Assembly (NCBI GenBank): GCA_016841185.1
Contig: JAENZQ010000008.1
Coordinates: forward strand, 55,354 to 119,353
Source: Anaerovorax odorimutans
GTDB taxonomy: Bacteria; Bacillota; Clostridia; Peptostreptococcales; JAAYPU01
Length of the DNA: 64,000 nt
Direction of reading: 5' to 3'
Positions 27,839-35,740 of the stretch are shown here, piece by piece (position 1 is the stretch's first letter; each line of letters opens with the position of its first letter). The notes beneath the pieces were generated by a model. It searched no databases. It worked only from the letters and a program-made list of their open reading frames with translations, and had not been told where the DNA came from. The position numbers and the translations under genes are program-made.

Positions 27839-29294
27839 AAACAAATCCTCCTGCGTTCTGAATGGCATTCATAACAGCAAGCGCTTTATTGCCGGACTCC
27901 TCATATTCCCTCTCGGGCAAACTGTCCGCCACAATACCTCCGCCTGCCTGAACATACACCTTTTCATTCTTCTTAACTGCCATTCGTATAGCGATACAAG
28001 TATCCATATTACCGGTAAAATCAACATACCCGATAGCCCCGCCATAGATTCCCCGGGGAGATTTCTCCAGCTTCTCTATGATTTCACAGGCACGGATCTT
28101 TGGCGCCCCGGATAAAGTCCCTGCCGGCAGGACCGACTCAATGGCACTGAAACCGTCATATCCGGTAAGTATATCGCTTTCGACCTGTGAACAGATATGC
28201 ATAATTTTTGAATACCGGTGTATCATCATATACTTGGTGACTTCTACCGTAGAAAATTGAGAAATCTTGCCCAGGTCATTTCTCCCTAAATCCACCAGCA
28301 TATTATGCTCCGCCAATTCTTTTTCATCTTTAAGCAGTTCCTGCTCAAGCTGTTTGTCCTCCATATCCGTTTTTCCCCTTGGCCTTGAACCGGCTACCGG
28401 AAATGTCGTCAACCTGCCGTTCTCCAGTCTCACCAATGTTTCAGGAGAAGTACACATAATCTCATCTCCGTCTATATTCATATACACCATATAGGGCGAT
28501 GGATTGGTAGTCCTGAGCACCCGGTACGGATTTATCAGACTGTTGTGATATGAGGCCTTAAATTGTCTGGAGATAACCGCTTGAAAAATGTCGCCTTCGC
28601 GAATATATTCCTTTGTTCTTTCCACCATAGTGCAATATTCTTCTTTGCTGACATTGCATTTAAATTGCACTTTTCTTTGAGCAGTATATTGCAGCACCGG
28701 TGGACTATTATTAATGATATCTATGATTTTATCGATATCATCCAATGCTCTTTTATAATTGTCTGTTACATGGTCCGTTTTCATATTAACGATAACGGAT
28801 ACCTTTTGTTTTAAATGGTCAAAGGCAATAACTTTATCGAACAACAGCAGGTCAAAATCATTCCAGTTGCCTGATTTTATTCTTAACTGTGGTTCTGCAT
28901 ATGCAAGCATGGCATAAGCAAAATAACCCACAAACCCACCGGTATATGGCGGCATGTCATTTCTCTTTGGCGCCTTGTATTCCTTAGCAATATCTCTTAA
29001 AACATCCAAAGGTTTTTTTGTTTTAAAGCTGGAAATTTGATTTTTATCTTCCAAAGTAACTGTATGATTCTTACAGGTGATTCTCATCAGCGGATCAAAT
29101 CCCAAAAATGAATAACGCCCCCACTTTTCTCCGCCTTCTACACTTTCCAGAAGATAATAACGTTTACTGATCCCAGCCAGTTTCTGTAATAATAAGATAG
29201 GTGTAATAACATCTGCATTAAATTCCCGGCATATAGGAACCACACTGTATTCTTCGGATAATTTAAGTACTGTTTCATAATCAGGTTCAATCAT
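27819..29294 (-). CDS. trpE: Anthranilate synthase component I
   Basis: A 491-residue chorismate-using enzyme. The N-terminal YYLLESVEGG carries the LLES motif (S51) that forms the tryptophan feedback pocket in TrpE. The C-terminal chorismate-binding domain has PSPYMVYMNIDGDEI, VAGSRPRGK, GRNDLGK and GAPKIRACEII. ATG at 29294 follows AAGGA. First gene of the operon, behind the T-box leader. The LLES motif favours TrpE over PabB. Confidence 0.97.
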   Translation of the reverse strand: MIEPDYETVLKLSEEYSVVPICREFNADVITPILLLQKLAGISKRYYLLESVEGGEKWGRYSFLGFDPLMRITCKNHTVTLEDKNQISSFKTKKPLDVLRDIAKEYKAPKRNDMPPYTGGFVGYFAYAMLAYAEPQLRIKSGNWNDFDLLLFDKVIAFDHLKQKVSVIVNMKTDHVTDNYKRALDDIDKIIDIINNSPPVLQYTAQRKVQFKCNVSKEEYCTMVERTKEYIREGDIFQAVISRQFKASYHNSLINPYRVLRTTNPSPYMVYMNIDGDEIMCTSPETLVRLENGRLTTFPVAGSRPRGKTDMEDKQLEQELLKDEKELAEHNMLVDLGRNDLGKISQFSTVEVTKYMMIHRYSKIMHICSQVESDILTGYDGFSAIESVLPAGTLSGAPKIRACEIIEKLEKSPRGIYGGAIGYVDFTGNMDTCIAIRMAVKKNEKVYVQAGGGIVADSLPEREYEESGNKALAVMNAIQNAGGFVYDLVNR

Positions 29295-29367
29295 ATATTT
29301 TTTCCTTGTTTCATCAATTGATGGGATGAAACTCCTTTCTTGAAATTTGACGAGTTTTTAGGGTAAT

Positions 29368-29640
29368 AAAAAAAGCCTTTGCCCCTGACAAGGGACAAAA
29401 GCTTGCAGCTTCTGCGGTACCACCCAAATTGGTAATTATAAATCACCCGCTCATTTACGCACCATCATGCGTACTCTACTGATAACGGACAGAGTTCCCG
29501 TCGGCGTCTACTCCCATTCGGTTTCAAGCCGCCCTCGCAAGTCCATTCGGCTGAGTCCGGTAATACCGCATTCTCATCATCTATCGGCTCTCTGAATTAC
29601 CTTTCTTAACTTACTTTTCTTGCTCACCGGTTTGATTATT
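29368..29640 (-). ncRNA. T-box leader of the trp operon (tRNA-Trp sensing)
   Basis: On the minus strand the leader has the AGAGAG element and stem I, then GGGTGGTACCGC (plus-strand 29414-29425), the T-box bulge that pairs with the uncharged tRNA acceptor end. The specifier is UGG at 29543-29545 in the context GAAUGGAC, the tryptophan codon. Downstream a strong terminator stem (29374-29404), with wobble pairs and a seven-T run, competes with the antiterminator. High charged tRNA-Trp should therefore stop transcription before trpE. Confidence 0.95.
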
Positions 29641-29646
29641 TATTTT

Positions 29647-29675
29647 ATTATATGGGCAAACCCCTAATATGTCAA
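29647..29675 (-). promoter_or_regulatory. Consensus sigma-A promoter of the trp operon
   Basis: TTGACA (29670-29675), a 17-base spacer and TATAAT (29647-29652) on the minus strand: a perfect consensus match. Transcription should start near 29640, just ahead of the T-box. Such a strong promoter fits control by termination rather than repression. Confidence 0.92.
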
Positions 29676-29855
29676 TCAAAATAATTTTACATAATAATTC
29701 TTCATTTGTTTCCCTCTCTGGTAAATCCCTGTTTATCTATGTTTTGGATCATTCTATTTTTTATATGAAGCATTATAAATTCGATTGAACCTTTTATTAT
29801 TCTCGTACCAGGCAACTATCCCTATCAGTAAAATGAGAGATTTGACTAATACTCC

Positions 29856-29898
29856 CCAAAAAAACATACCTTTTCCTTATATTAAAAAAGGTATGTTT
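29856..29898 (-). terminator. Terminator of the amide hydrolase operon
   Basis: AAACATACCTTTT at 29862-29874 pairs with AAAAGGTATGTTT at 29886-29898. On the minus strand TTTTGGGG follows the stem, and the stem itself contributes a T-rich 3' arm. It begins 11 bases after the hydrolase stop. Between here and the trp promoter (29676-29855) I see nothing. Confidence 0.8.
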
Positions 29899-29908
29899 AT
29901 TTATTTTC

Positions 29909-30907
29909 TCAAATTTCTAATGATTCAGGGTATCTGGATAAAAACTCCAGCATTTCATTGGGAATATCTATATTCATTATTTTCATAATTTCCTTGTTTT
30001 TAAAAAATGAATATACAAGTTTTTTATTAATTTCACTACTATATTTTTCAAATCGATCCGTTACATCACCGGACAAATCTTTAGACAGTATCAATAATTT
30101 AGAGTCCGAATCATTTCCAAAGTCTATCTTATCCAAAGTAATGCTTTTTATTTCCGTAAAGCTTTTTGTAAAAAAATGAACTTTTCTATTTTTTATATCA
30201 TATACTGCACTCCATGTTGTATCCTCTCTTGATACTTTTTTTAAGATTTCAAAGCTATAATCTATATAAGACATATCCTGAGGTATATGATTCAAGCATT
30301 CTGCCGCTGTTTTAAAACGTTTCAGTGAATTTTTCATGTATGGATCAAAATCTTTAGAAAGATTTTCACTATTTAGATATTTTATGGAATCTTTATAACT
30401 GCTGTTGGATAAAGCTTTTATCTCAAGTTCTTCATTTTTTAATATAATACTTTTTCCTTCGACAAATTCAATGATAGCTGTATTTTTAAAGCTGTCACAA
30501 AGCATAAAATGAATCGTCCATGCTGATTGTGAAATTCTTATTTGATGAATACAGTTAATAGCTTCATCAACCGTACCACATGTGTCCAACAAGTATTGAA
30601 TACATTGCAATTCCTGTATTGCCGGCCTGTCATCGGTCTTGGGATATATGGTCTCCGGAAGTGTCATTTGTGCAATAACCAACCCATTTTCATTCATCCC
30701 GCCTGAAGGAAGCTCTTTACTGCATTGAGAAAATGAAATACTTCCATATTTTGAAACCCAATGAAGCGGCTTTTCCGGCGGCATAATCAATGCTACCTTT
30801 GAAATTCCTCTCTTATTTGTAAACAACATAAAATTTTCTATAAAAATATCTTGATTATTAGCCGCTATTACATGGTCATTATTTATCAGACATATCGTCG
30901 TACACAC
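29909..30907 (-). CDS. Linear amide C-N hydrolase (choloylglycine hydrolase/C45-like, Ntn fold)
   Basis: A 332-residue protein whose second residue is the would-be nucleophile: MCTTICL, with Cys2 exposed after Met removal, as in Ntn hydrolases of the choloylglycine/C45 group. Supporting motifs are ANNQD, MNENGLVIAQMTLP and TVDEAINCIHQI. There is no signal peptide, so it is cytosolic. The substrate could be a bile salt, acyl-amide, penicillin-like or peptide bond; none is indicated. The start is GTG at 30907 behind GGAGG. It follows the GIY-YIG-like gene by 36 bases with no terminator between, so it appears to be the last gene of that operon. Confidence 0.85.
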   Translation of the reverse strand: MCTTICLINNDHVIAANNQDIFIENFMLFTNKRGISKVALIMPPEKPLHWVSKYGSISFSQCSKELPSGGMNENGLVIAQMTLPETIYPKTDDRPAIQELQCIQYLLDTCGTVDEAINCIHQIRISQSAWTIHFMLCDSFKNTAIIEFVEGKSIILKNEELEIKALSNSSYKDSIKYLNSENLSKDFDPYMKNSLKRFKTAAECLNHIPQDMSYIDYSFEILKKVSREDTTWSAVYDIKNRKVHFFTKSFTEIKSITLDKIDFGNDSDSKLLILSKDLSGDVTDRFEKYSSEINKKLVYSFFKNKEIMKIMNIDIPNEMLEFLSRYPESLEI

Positions 30908-30943
30908 TGTATATACCTCCTACAGCAAAATTATTTTATTAAC

Positions 30944-31294
30944 TCATTTATACAATTTTAGTTTACCATCCGGATTAAGCTTCTCAAGCCATATCATTTT
31001 GAGTATTTCCAGTTCTTCACTATAATCGGTTTTTTCTTCTTTTTCATCATATTCCAGAAGCTCGAGCACTTTAATTGTGAATGCATCTTCTCCAAATTTC
31101 TTCCAATCCTGTTGCAGCTCTTTTATGGGATGCCCGCCCCATTGAAGCTGAAACTTGAATCTATTTATAATACTTTTTGTGTCTTTATCAACACCTACAA
31201 ACGTTTTACCATTTATATTATTTTTTATGATGAATACGCCCATAGGCGGCTTCATTTCTTTATATTTTTGCTTTAACTCTTTTTTAGTATCCAC
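30944..31294 (-). CDS. GIY-YIG-like protein with degenerate signature
   Basis: A 116-residue protein that fits the GIY-YIG nuclease layout: GVF at 19-21 and FVG at 32-34 in place of GIY and YIG, R45, H55, then LQQDWKKFGEDAF and a late Glu in IWLEKL. The two tyrosines of the catalytic pair are both replaced by Phe, so nuclease activity is doubtful. Small proteins of this type occur in Bacillus and Clostridia without known function. The start is GTG at 31294 behind AAAGGAG, 5 bases after the Zn-finger gene, so translation is probably coupled. Confidence 0.75.
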   Translation of the reverse strand: MDTKKELKQKYKEMKPPMGVFIIKNNINGKTFVGVDKDTKSIINRFKFQLQWGGHPIKELQQDWKKFGEDAFTIKVLELLEYDEKEEKTDYSEELEILKMIWLEKLNPDGKLKLYK

Positions 31295-31299
31295 AGCAA

Positions 31300-32217
31300 T
31301 TACTCCTTTGCTTTTGATTTTCTGGCTCTGGTTTTTTTTACATTCGAACAATTCCTACAAGAGGGGCTGCAGTACTTTTCTCTTTTACTATTTGCTATAA
31401 AAATATTACCGCAGTGTTTACAACGGCTGAGGAAGATTTTTTCATCCGTTACTACAAAAGCATATATGGTTTCTATTGTTGTTTTGAGTGAATCGAACTC
31501 CCAGGCAATGGTTGTTCTGTCTAATTGGTTGATTTTGAACCCGATCTTTTCTGCATGAAAGCGATCAGTCATAACCGTCACGTTTTCTGTTAAATAGCCT
31601 GAAGCTTCCCGATACGTCAAAAGCTGATAGAAATGTGAAACGATCATTTTTGCAAAATCAATAATCCAATTGACCTGCTCCGCATAAAACCTTGAAAAAA
31701 TCAGATCCATCACAACAGGCCGTTTTCCATAGAATTTAGGTGAATCCTCACTTTTCACGATATCTACACATTTTTTATATTCTTTAATTTCAACATCCCC
31801 TTCTTCCGCAAAAGGGATAAATTGTCGGATATATTCTTTTCCGTTCATTGTTTTTTCTTTAGTAACAGGATTGTTTTCAATAAATAAAACATGTTCATCC
31901 CCAATAATATTCCGATTATATACACAAGAACTGATAAATCCAAATAGACCATATTTCTTGGCGAATACCAGAATGTTATTCTTGATTTCTAAATTCATTT
32001 CAGGTTTATTCAGAGCTTCCGGTCTTAACGCGAGCTGACCTATCCGCATCAGATCCAGCAGCAAGTCCTCTGCTACATTAAAGGGATTATACATACTAAA
32101 AACAGCATCTTTAGTTGGTACAATATACTCAGTATTTGAACTTTTTTTATATTCATAATCACTGTATCGTATCCAGTCCGTTGCAAAGCTTCCTATTAAA
32201 TTAATTTTTCGATTCAT
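31300..32217 (-). CDS. Uncharacterised protein with C-terminal zinc knuckle
   Basis: A 305-residue protein. Residues 1 to about 255 have no family I recognise. The C-terminal part has CKHCGNIFIANSKREKYCS followed by PSCRNCS, a four-Cys metal site of the type seen in CGNR and MYM/FCS-like fingers, and a basic tail (KKTRARKSKAKE) suited to nucleic-acid binding. ATG at 32217 follows GGAGG. It is the first gene of a three-gene unit behind a strong promoter that overlaps a 12-bp inverted repeat, so it could be an autoregulator. That role is inference. Confidence 0.8.
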   Translation of the reverse strand: MNRKINLIGSFATDWIRYSDYEYKKSSNTEYIVPTKDAVFSMYNPFNVAEDLLLDLMRIGQLALRPEALNKPEMNLEIKNNILVFAKKYGLFGFISSCVYNRNIIGDEHVLFIENNPVTKEKTMNGKEYIRQFIPFAEEGDVEIKEYKKCVDIVKSEDSPKFYGKRPVVMDLIFSRFYAEQVNWIIDFAKMIVSHFYQLLTYREASGYLTENVTVMTDRFHAEKIGFKINQLDRTTIAWEFDSLKTTIETIYAFVVTDEKIFLSRCKHCGNIFIANSKREKYCSPSCRNCSNVKKTRARKSKAKE

Positions 32218-32239
32218 CAGAATTCCTCCAAATAAAAAG

Positions 32240-32276
32240 ATATGTAATAGTAGTAATATAATTAACTATTACATAT
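32240..32276. promoter_or_regulatory. Operator-like perfect inverted repeat
   Basis: ATATGTAATAGT at 32240-32251 and its exact reverse complement at 32265-32276 are separated by 13 bases. The repeat begins 2 bases downstream of the -10 box of the adjacent promoter and ends 23 bases before the start codon. A protein bound here would block transcription start. AT-rich and without a T-run, it is not a terminator. Confidence 0.7.
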
Positions 32277-32278
32277 CA

Positions 32279-32306
32279 ATTATACTAATATTTATGGATA
32301 TGTCAA
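32279..32306 (-). promoter_or_regulatory. Sigma-A promoter of the Zn-finger/GIY-YIG/hydrolase unit
   Basis: TTGACA (32301-32306), a 16-base spacer and TATAAT (32279-32284) on the minus strand; both boxes are perfect. Confidence 0.85.
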
Positions 32307-32340
32307 TCATTTTATTTTTAAAAAAATTCACACAGATTCG

Positions 32341-34779
32341 CTACTTATAGAGAAAATCCTCTTCTTCCAGGATCGATAAAAATATTCCTACCAGTTCAGG
32401 GTCAAACTGTGTTCCTGAGCAGCGCTTCAGTTCCTCAACTGCCTCTTCTTTACTTTTAGCTTTACTGTAAGGCCTTTTGTTAGTCATGGCATCATAAGCA
32501 TCTGCAATAGCTAAAATGCGGCATTCTATCGGAATCTCAGTTCCTTTAATTCCCAATTGATAGCCTGTACCATCCCATCTTTCATGATGTTTCAAAATCA
32601 AATCAGCCACACCAGCCAAATCCGGAGAAGCTGCTGCTATCCTGTATCCTTTTTCAGGATGTTTGTACATCGTATCCCTTTCTTCTTCTGTTAAAGGCTC
32701 CTCCTTTTGCAGAATATGATCAGGAATGCCTACTTTCCCCAAATCATGAACCTGTGCAAGAAGATTAAGATCGGCTATTGTGCCGGATGTTAGATTGAGC
32801 TTTTTACCCATCTTCTCGCAATAAACCGCAAGCCTTTGAGAATGTCCCTCTGTAATATAATCCTTCTCTCCTAAAGCAGCCATTAAAGAATGAATGATTT
32901 GACTTCTGCTGCTTTTCTTCTGAATCAGCTTCTGATGGTACATCTTTTCGTCTGCTTCCTGAAGTGCTTTAGTTAAAGATATTTTCTTATCCGCTACTGT
33001 TGTTATCCCTATTGAAATACTCAACGGTAATGACTGGTTTTGCTCATTATGTATTTTTACATTATGTTCAATTCTTTCTGCAATTTTTTCACCTTTTATC
33101 TGGTCTGCCAAAGGCAGAACCAAAGCAAATTCATCACCGCCAATACGAGCGATAATATCCGACTTCCGTAATGATTTTTCCAGAATTTTAGAACAGGTTT
33201 TAAGCAGTATATCCCCTTTATCATGCCCGATGGTATCATTAATGATCTTCAGCCCATCCACATCACAGGACATAATGGTAATAGGATATTCTCTGCTGTT
33301 CTCAAGCCTTTTTATTTCTTCTTCGAATAAAGCCCTGTTATAAAGCCCTGTTAGTTTATCGTGCATACTCAGATATTCCAATTTTTCCTGATAATTTTTT
33401 CGTTCCGTTATATCCTCTATGATACCTGCTCCTCCCATAACCTTCTTATCTAAAGAAAACAAAGGTGCGAACAGTACTCTGACAGGGGTTTCCTTTTCGG
33501 CTGTAACAGAATGATAGATACCTTCATATTTTGCCGTACCACCTTCAAGGGTTTTTTGAATCGCCTCAACAACCTTTATATTCTTCATCATTTCAAGCAT
33601 ATTAAATCCTACAAGCACCTCCTGGGAAGATCCAATAATATTGGCAAAGTTTTCGTTACAATCTGTAATTACGCCTTTTGTGTCAAAATGGAAAATCCCT
33701 AAAGGAGAGTGCTCAAATATAGAACGGTATTTTTCTTCGCTTTTTTGTAATGCTTCTTCTGATTGCTTTCTCTTAGTAATATCTCTCAGAATAAATATTT
33801 TACCCTGATATTTTCTTTTTTTCCCTTTTAATACTGAAACACGGATATCCATCCATCTTTCTTTTTCCCCTGTCTTTAACAAAGCCTCTGAATTCACCTC
33901 TCCACTTTCCATAGCTTGGTTTTTTTTAATCGTAAAAGAATCAAAAAATCGGTCAATATGCATTCCTTGGATATTATTTTCATGATCAAAATACTTTTTA
34001 GCAATATCATTCATATCCACAATTCTCTCATTAGAGTCCAGCACAAGAATTGAATCCTGAATGGATTCGAATACATTTGAACGCGCTTCCGACATGAAAT
34101 CAAACATTTTATAATGAGTCAGATTAAAAAAATAGATAAGTCCGTTTAGTGCCAGCCCAAAAGGAATTAAATCAATGCCCATTGGTGCATAACCAAACAG
34201 ATGCAACAGAAAAAAGATATACGAGATAAATGAACCCAGAAATAAAAATAAAAACCGTTTTTTATAAATATTAAATGTTTTTATATAAGTATACAACAAT
34301 AATGAACTGCCAAAAAAGAAAGCAATCATCAGATATGCCATGTGCACCCAATACCAGATGCCTCTTTCTATAATCGCTATGGATAGTCCATTGATATATT
34401 TAAGAGATATGCTGCTGTAAAATAAATGATGCAGTTGATTTGTATTCAATAACAGGAGGGTTCCCACAGGAATAGCCCACAACAAAGCCATAACAGGTTT
34501 CTTTAACCATTGCGCATGTCCGCAATAACGAATGGTAAAAATAATCCATAATACAGGTATTATTGCTATCCCGAGATACTCAAATCGCAGCCATAAAAAA
34601 AGTGTCTCCACATCGGCACTTCTGACCTCAAAAAAGTAACCTGCCGAATAAATGGCCGCTGCGATCATGAGAAACCCAAAACTTATATTCCCTTCTTCAC
34701 TTTTTGCTCTCAGAGCAATATAAGAGATAAATAAATATACGCCTACTATTATTAATAATATATTAAAGAAGAAAGTCAT
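32341..34779 (-). CDS. 7TM-PAS-PAS-GGDEF-HD-GYP protein (c-di-GMP turnover)
   Basis: An 812-residue membrane signalling protein. Residues 1 to about 225 form a seven-helix sensor of the histidine-kinase N-terminal 7TM type; two PAS domains follow (about 235-335 and 345-460). The GGDEF domain at about 470-620 has intact GGDEF at 547-551 and an RxxD inhibitory site at 538-541. The HD-GYP domain at about 625-812 has VHDLGK (HD at 678-679) and HHERWDGTGYQ at 731-741, with Gln where GYP has Pro. It could both make and degrade c-di-GMP. ATG at 34779 has GGAGGAG upstream; the extra residues before it are unsupported. Confidence 0.92.
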   Translation of the reverse strand: MTFFFNILLIIVGVYLFISYIALRAKSEEGNISFGFLMIAAAIYSAGYFFEVRSADVETLFLWLRFEYLGIAIIPVLWIIFTIRYCGHAQWLKKPVMALLWAIPVGTLLLLNTNQLHHLFYSSISLKYINGLSIAIIERGIWYWVHMAYLMIAFFFGSSLLLYTYIKTFNIYKKRFLFLFLGSFISYIFFLLHLFGYAPMGIDLIPFGLALNGLIYFFNLTHYKMFDFMSEARSNVFESIQDSILVLDSNERIVDMNDIAKKYFDHENNIQGMHIDRFFDSFTIKKNQAMESGEVNSEALLKTGEKERWMDIRVSVLKGKKRKYQGKIFILRDITKRKQSEEALQKSEEKYRSIFEHSPLGIFHFDTKGVITDCNENFANIIGSSQEVLVGFNMLEMMKNIKVVEAIQKTLEGGTAKYEGIYHSVTAEKETPVRVLFAPLFSLDKKVMGGAGIIEDITERKNYQEKLEYLSMHDKLTGLYNRALFEEEIKRLENSREYPITIMSCDVDGLKIINDTIGHDKGDILLKTCSKILEKSLRKSDIIARIGGDEFALVLPLADQIKGEKIAERIEHNVKIHNEQNQSLPLSISIGITTVADKKISLTKALQEADEKMYHQKLIQKKSSRSQIIHSLMAALGEKDYITEGHSQRLAVYCEKMGKKLNLTSGTIADLNLLAQVHDLGKVGIPDHILQKEEPLTEEERDTMYKHPEKGYRIAAASPDLAGVADLILKHHERWDGTGYQLGIKGTEIPIECRILAIADAYDAMTNKRPYSKAKSKEEAVEELKRCSGTQFDPELVGIFLSILEEEDFLYK

Positions 34780-34890
34780 TTTTCTCCTCCATCCCGACAT
34801 ATTCATGCAAAATATACTACACTTTGAATCCATCATACACAAATTGAATTTTTTTTGCCACTCTTTTTGCAAAATTATTCCAAAGATTAA

Positions 34891-34914
34891 AAAAACACTC
34901 ATGAGAGTGTTTTT
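34891..34914. terminator. Rho-independent terminator, T-runs on both sides
   Basis: AAAAACACTC at 34891-34900 pairs with GAGTGTTTTT at 34905-34914 around ATGA. It lies downstream of the quinone reductase gene and its following gene fragment on the minus strand. Confidence 0.75.
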
Positions 34915-34935
34915 CTATTCATTTTGCAAGGTGCG

Positions 34936-35067
34936 CTAAGTATTTAATTCATGAAGATACTGCAGATAATCATTGTAATTCTCTTTATCAACTAAAAATA
35001 CCATGTCTATTTCACCCTGAGAATTATAAACCATAATTAATAAATCAATTTTATTGTTGGGTTGCCA
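34936..35067 (-). pseudogene. C-terminal fragment of an unidentified protein
   Basis: A minus-strand frame reads NNKIDLLIMVYNSQGEIDMV, then FLVDKENYNDYLQYLHELNT, to a TAG at 34936-34938. Composition is protein-like, but the only ATG (35034) lacks a ribosome site and the frame is closed by a stop just upstream. It may be the tail of a decayed gene, or a short leaderless protein. The rest of 34780-35096 holds only the terminator at 34891. Confidence 0.35.
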
Positions 35068-35096
35068 TAATTGTTAATTCTATATTATAAATGAAA

Positions 35097-35687
35097 TTAA
35101 CAAAAGTGTTCATTTATCATCATTTCTACTTCTCTGAGCCACTCTTTACGTTCTTCAAGCGTGCTGACTTCAATTACTCGGAACATCTTTCTATGAAAAT
35201 TCTTCACGCCGCAGAAGTCAAATATACAATTTTTCCATATGGTTTCAAGAGGATCTTTAAACATTTCCAATTCACGCTGTTCCGGTGTGTTCGAGGTATT
35301 AAATACCATCACGACCTTGGTTTTTAAAAGTCCTATCGGGACACCTGCTCCTTTTTCATCTTTTTCTTCATCATAGGCCACACCTTTTCTCAGTACCCGG
35401 TCTACCCAGCCTTTTAAAATAGCCGGGGGCTGTCCCCACCAGTTGGGGTGAATAATAATAATGCCTTCTGCTTCAATGATTTCCTTACAATGATGCTCAA
35501 CCAACATATCCTTGGAAACACTGTTCACCAATTCATAACCGGACATAATTGCATCAAAACCTTCTTCATACAAATCGTGGAAAAACACTTCATGCCCTGA
35601 TGCTTTTAATTTACCGATGACGGTTTCTGCAATGGCATAATTGAAGCTTTCCTTGTTTGGATGTCCGAGAATAACAGATACTTTCAT
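35097..35687 (-). CDS. NAD(P)H-dependent oxidoreductase, flavodoxin-fold quinone reductase family
   Basis: A 196-residue protein of the NQO1/MdaB/KefF-like family that reduces quinones or similar acceptors with NAD(P)H using FMN or FAD. The landmarks are ILGHPNKESFNYAIAETV at the N terminus and IIIHPNWWGQPPAILKGWVD, the flavin- and substrate-binding segment. ATG at 35687 follows GGAGG, but that site can pair with an upstream segment (see hairpin at 35698-35720). It lies after the regulator gene of the PTS operon, same strand. Confidence 0.9.
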   Translation of the reverse strand: MKVSVILGHPNKESFNYAIAETVIGKLKASGHEVFFHDLYEEGFDAIMSGYELVNSVSKDMLVEHHCKEIIEAEGIIIIHPNWWGQPPAILKGWVDRVLRKGVAYDEEKDEKGAGVPIGLLKTKVVMVFNTSNTPEQRELEMFKDPLETIWKNCIFDFCGVKNFHRKMFRVIEVSTLEERKEWLREVEMMINEHFC

Positions 35688-35697
35688 TTTAATCGAC

Positions 35698-35720
35698 CTC
35701 CAAAAGAGTATTGTTTGGAG
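35698..35720 (-). promoter_or_regulatory. Hairpin covering the ribosome site of the quinone reductase gene
   Basis: CTCCAAA at 35698-35704 pairs with TTTGGAG at 35714-35720; the minus-strand copy of the first arm contains the GGAGG of the downstream gene. It could mask translation or act as weak transcription end for the PTS operon. Confidence 0.35.
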
Positions 35721-35740
35721 TATTTTACCATATTATATAT

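Noticed and set aside
29909..32306. Reading the zinc-knuckle/GIY-YIG/hydrolase unit as a phage-defence island
   Set aside because: No integrase, restriction, toxin or other defence gene is nearby, and the GIY-YIG catalytic tyrosines are missing.
32341..34902. Longer N terminus of the c-di-GMP protein up to 34902
   Set aside because: The additional 41 residues overlap the terminator hairpin at 34891 and lack a ribosome site, while GGAGGAG lies just before the ATG at 34779.
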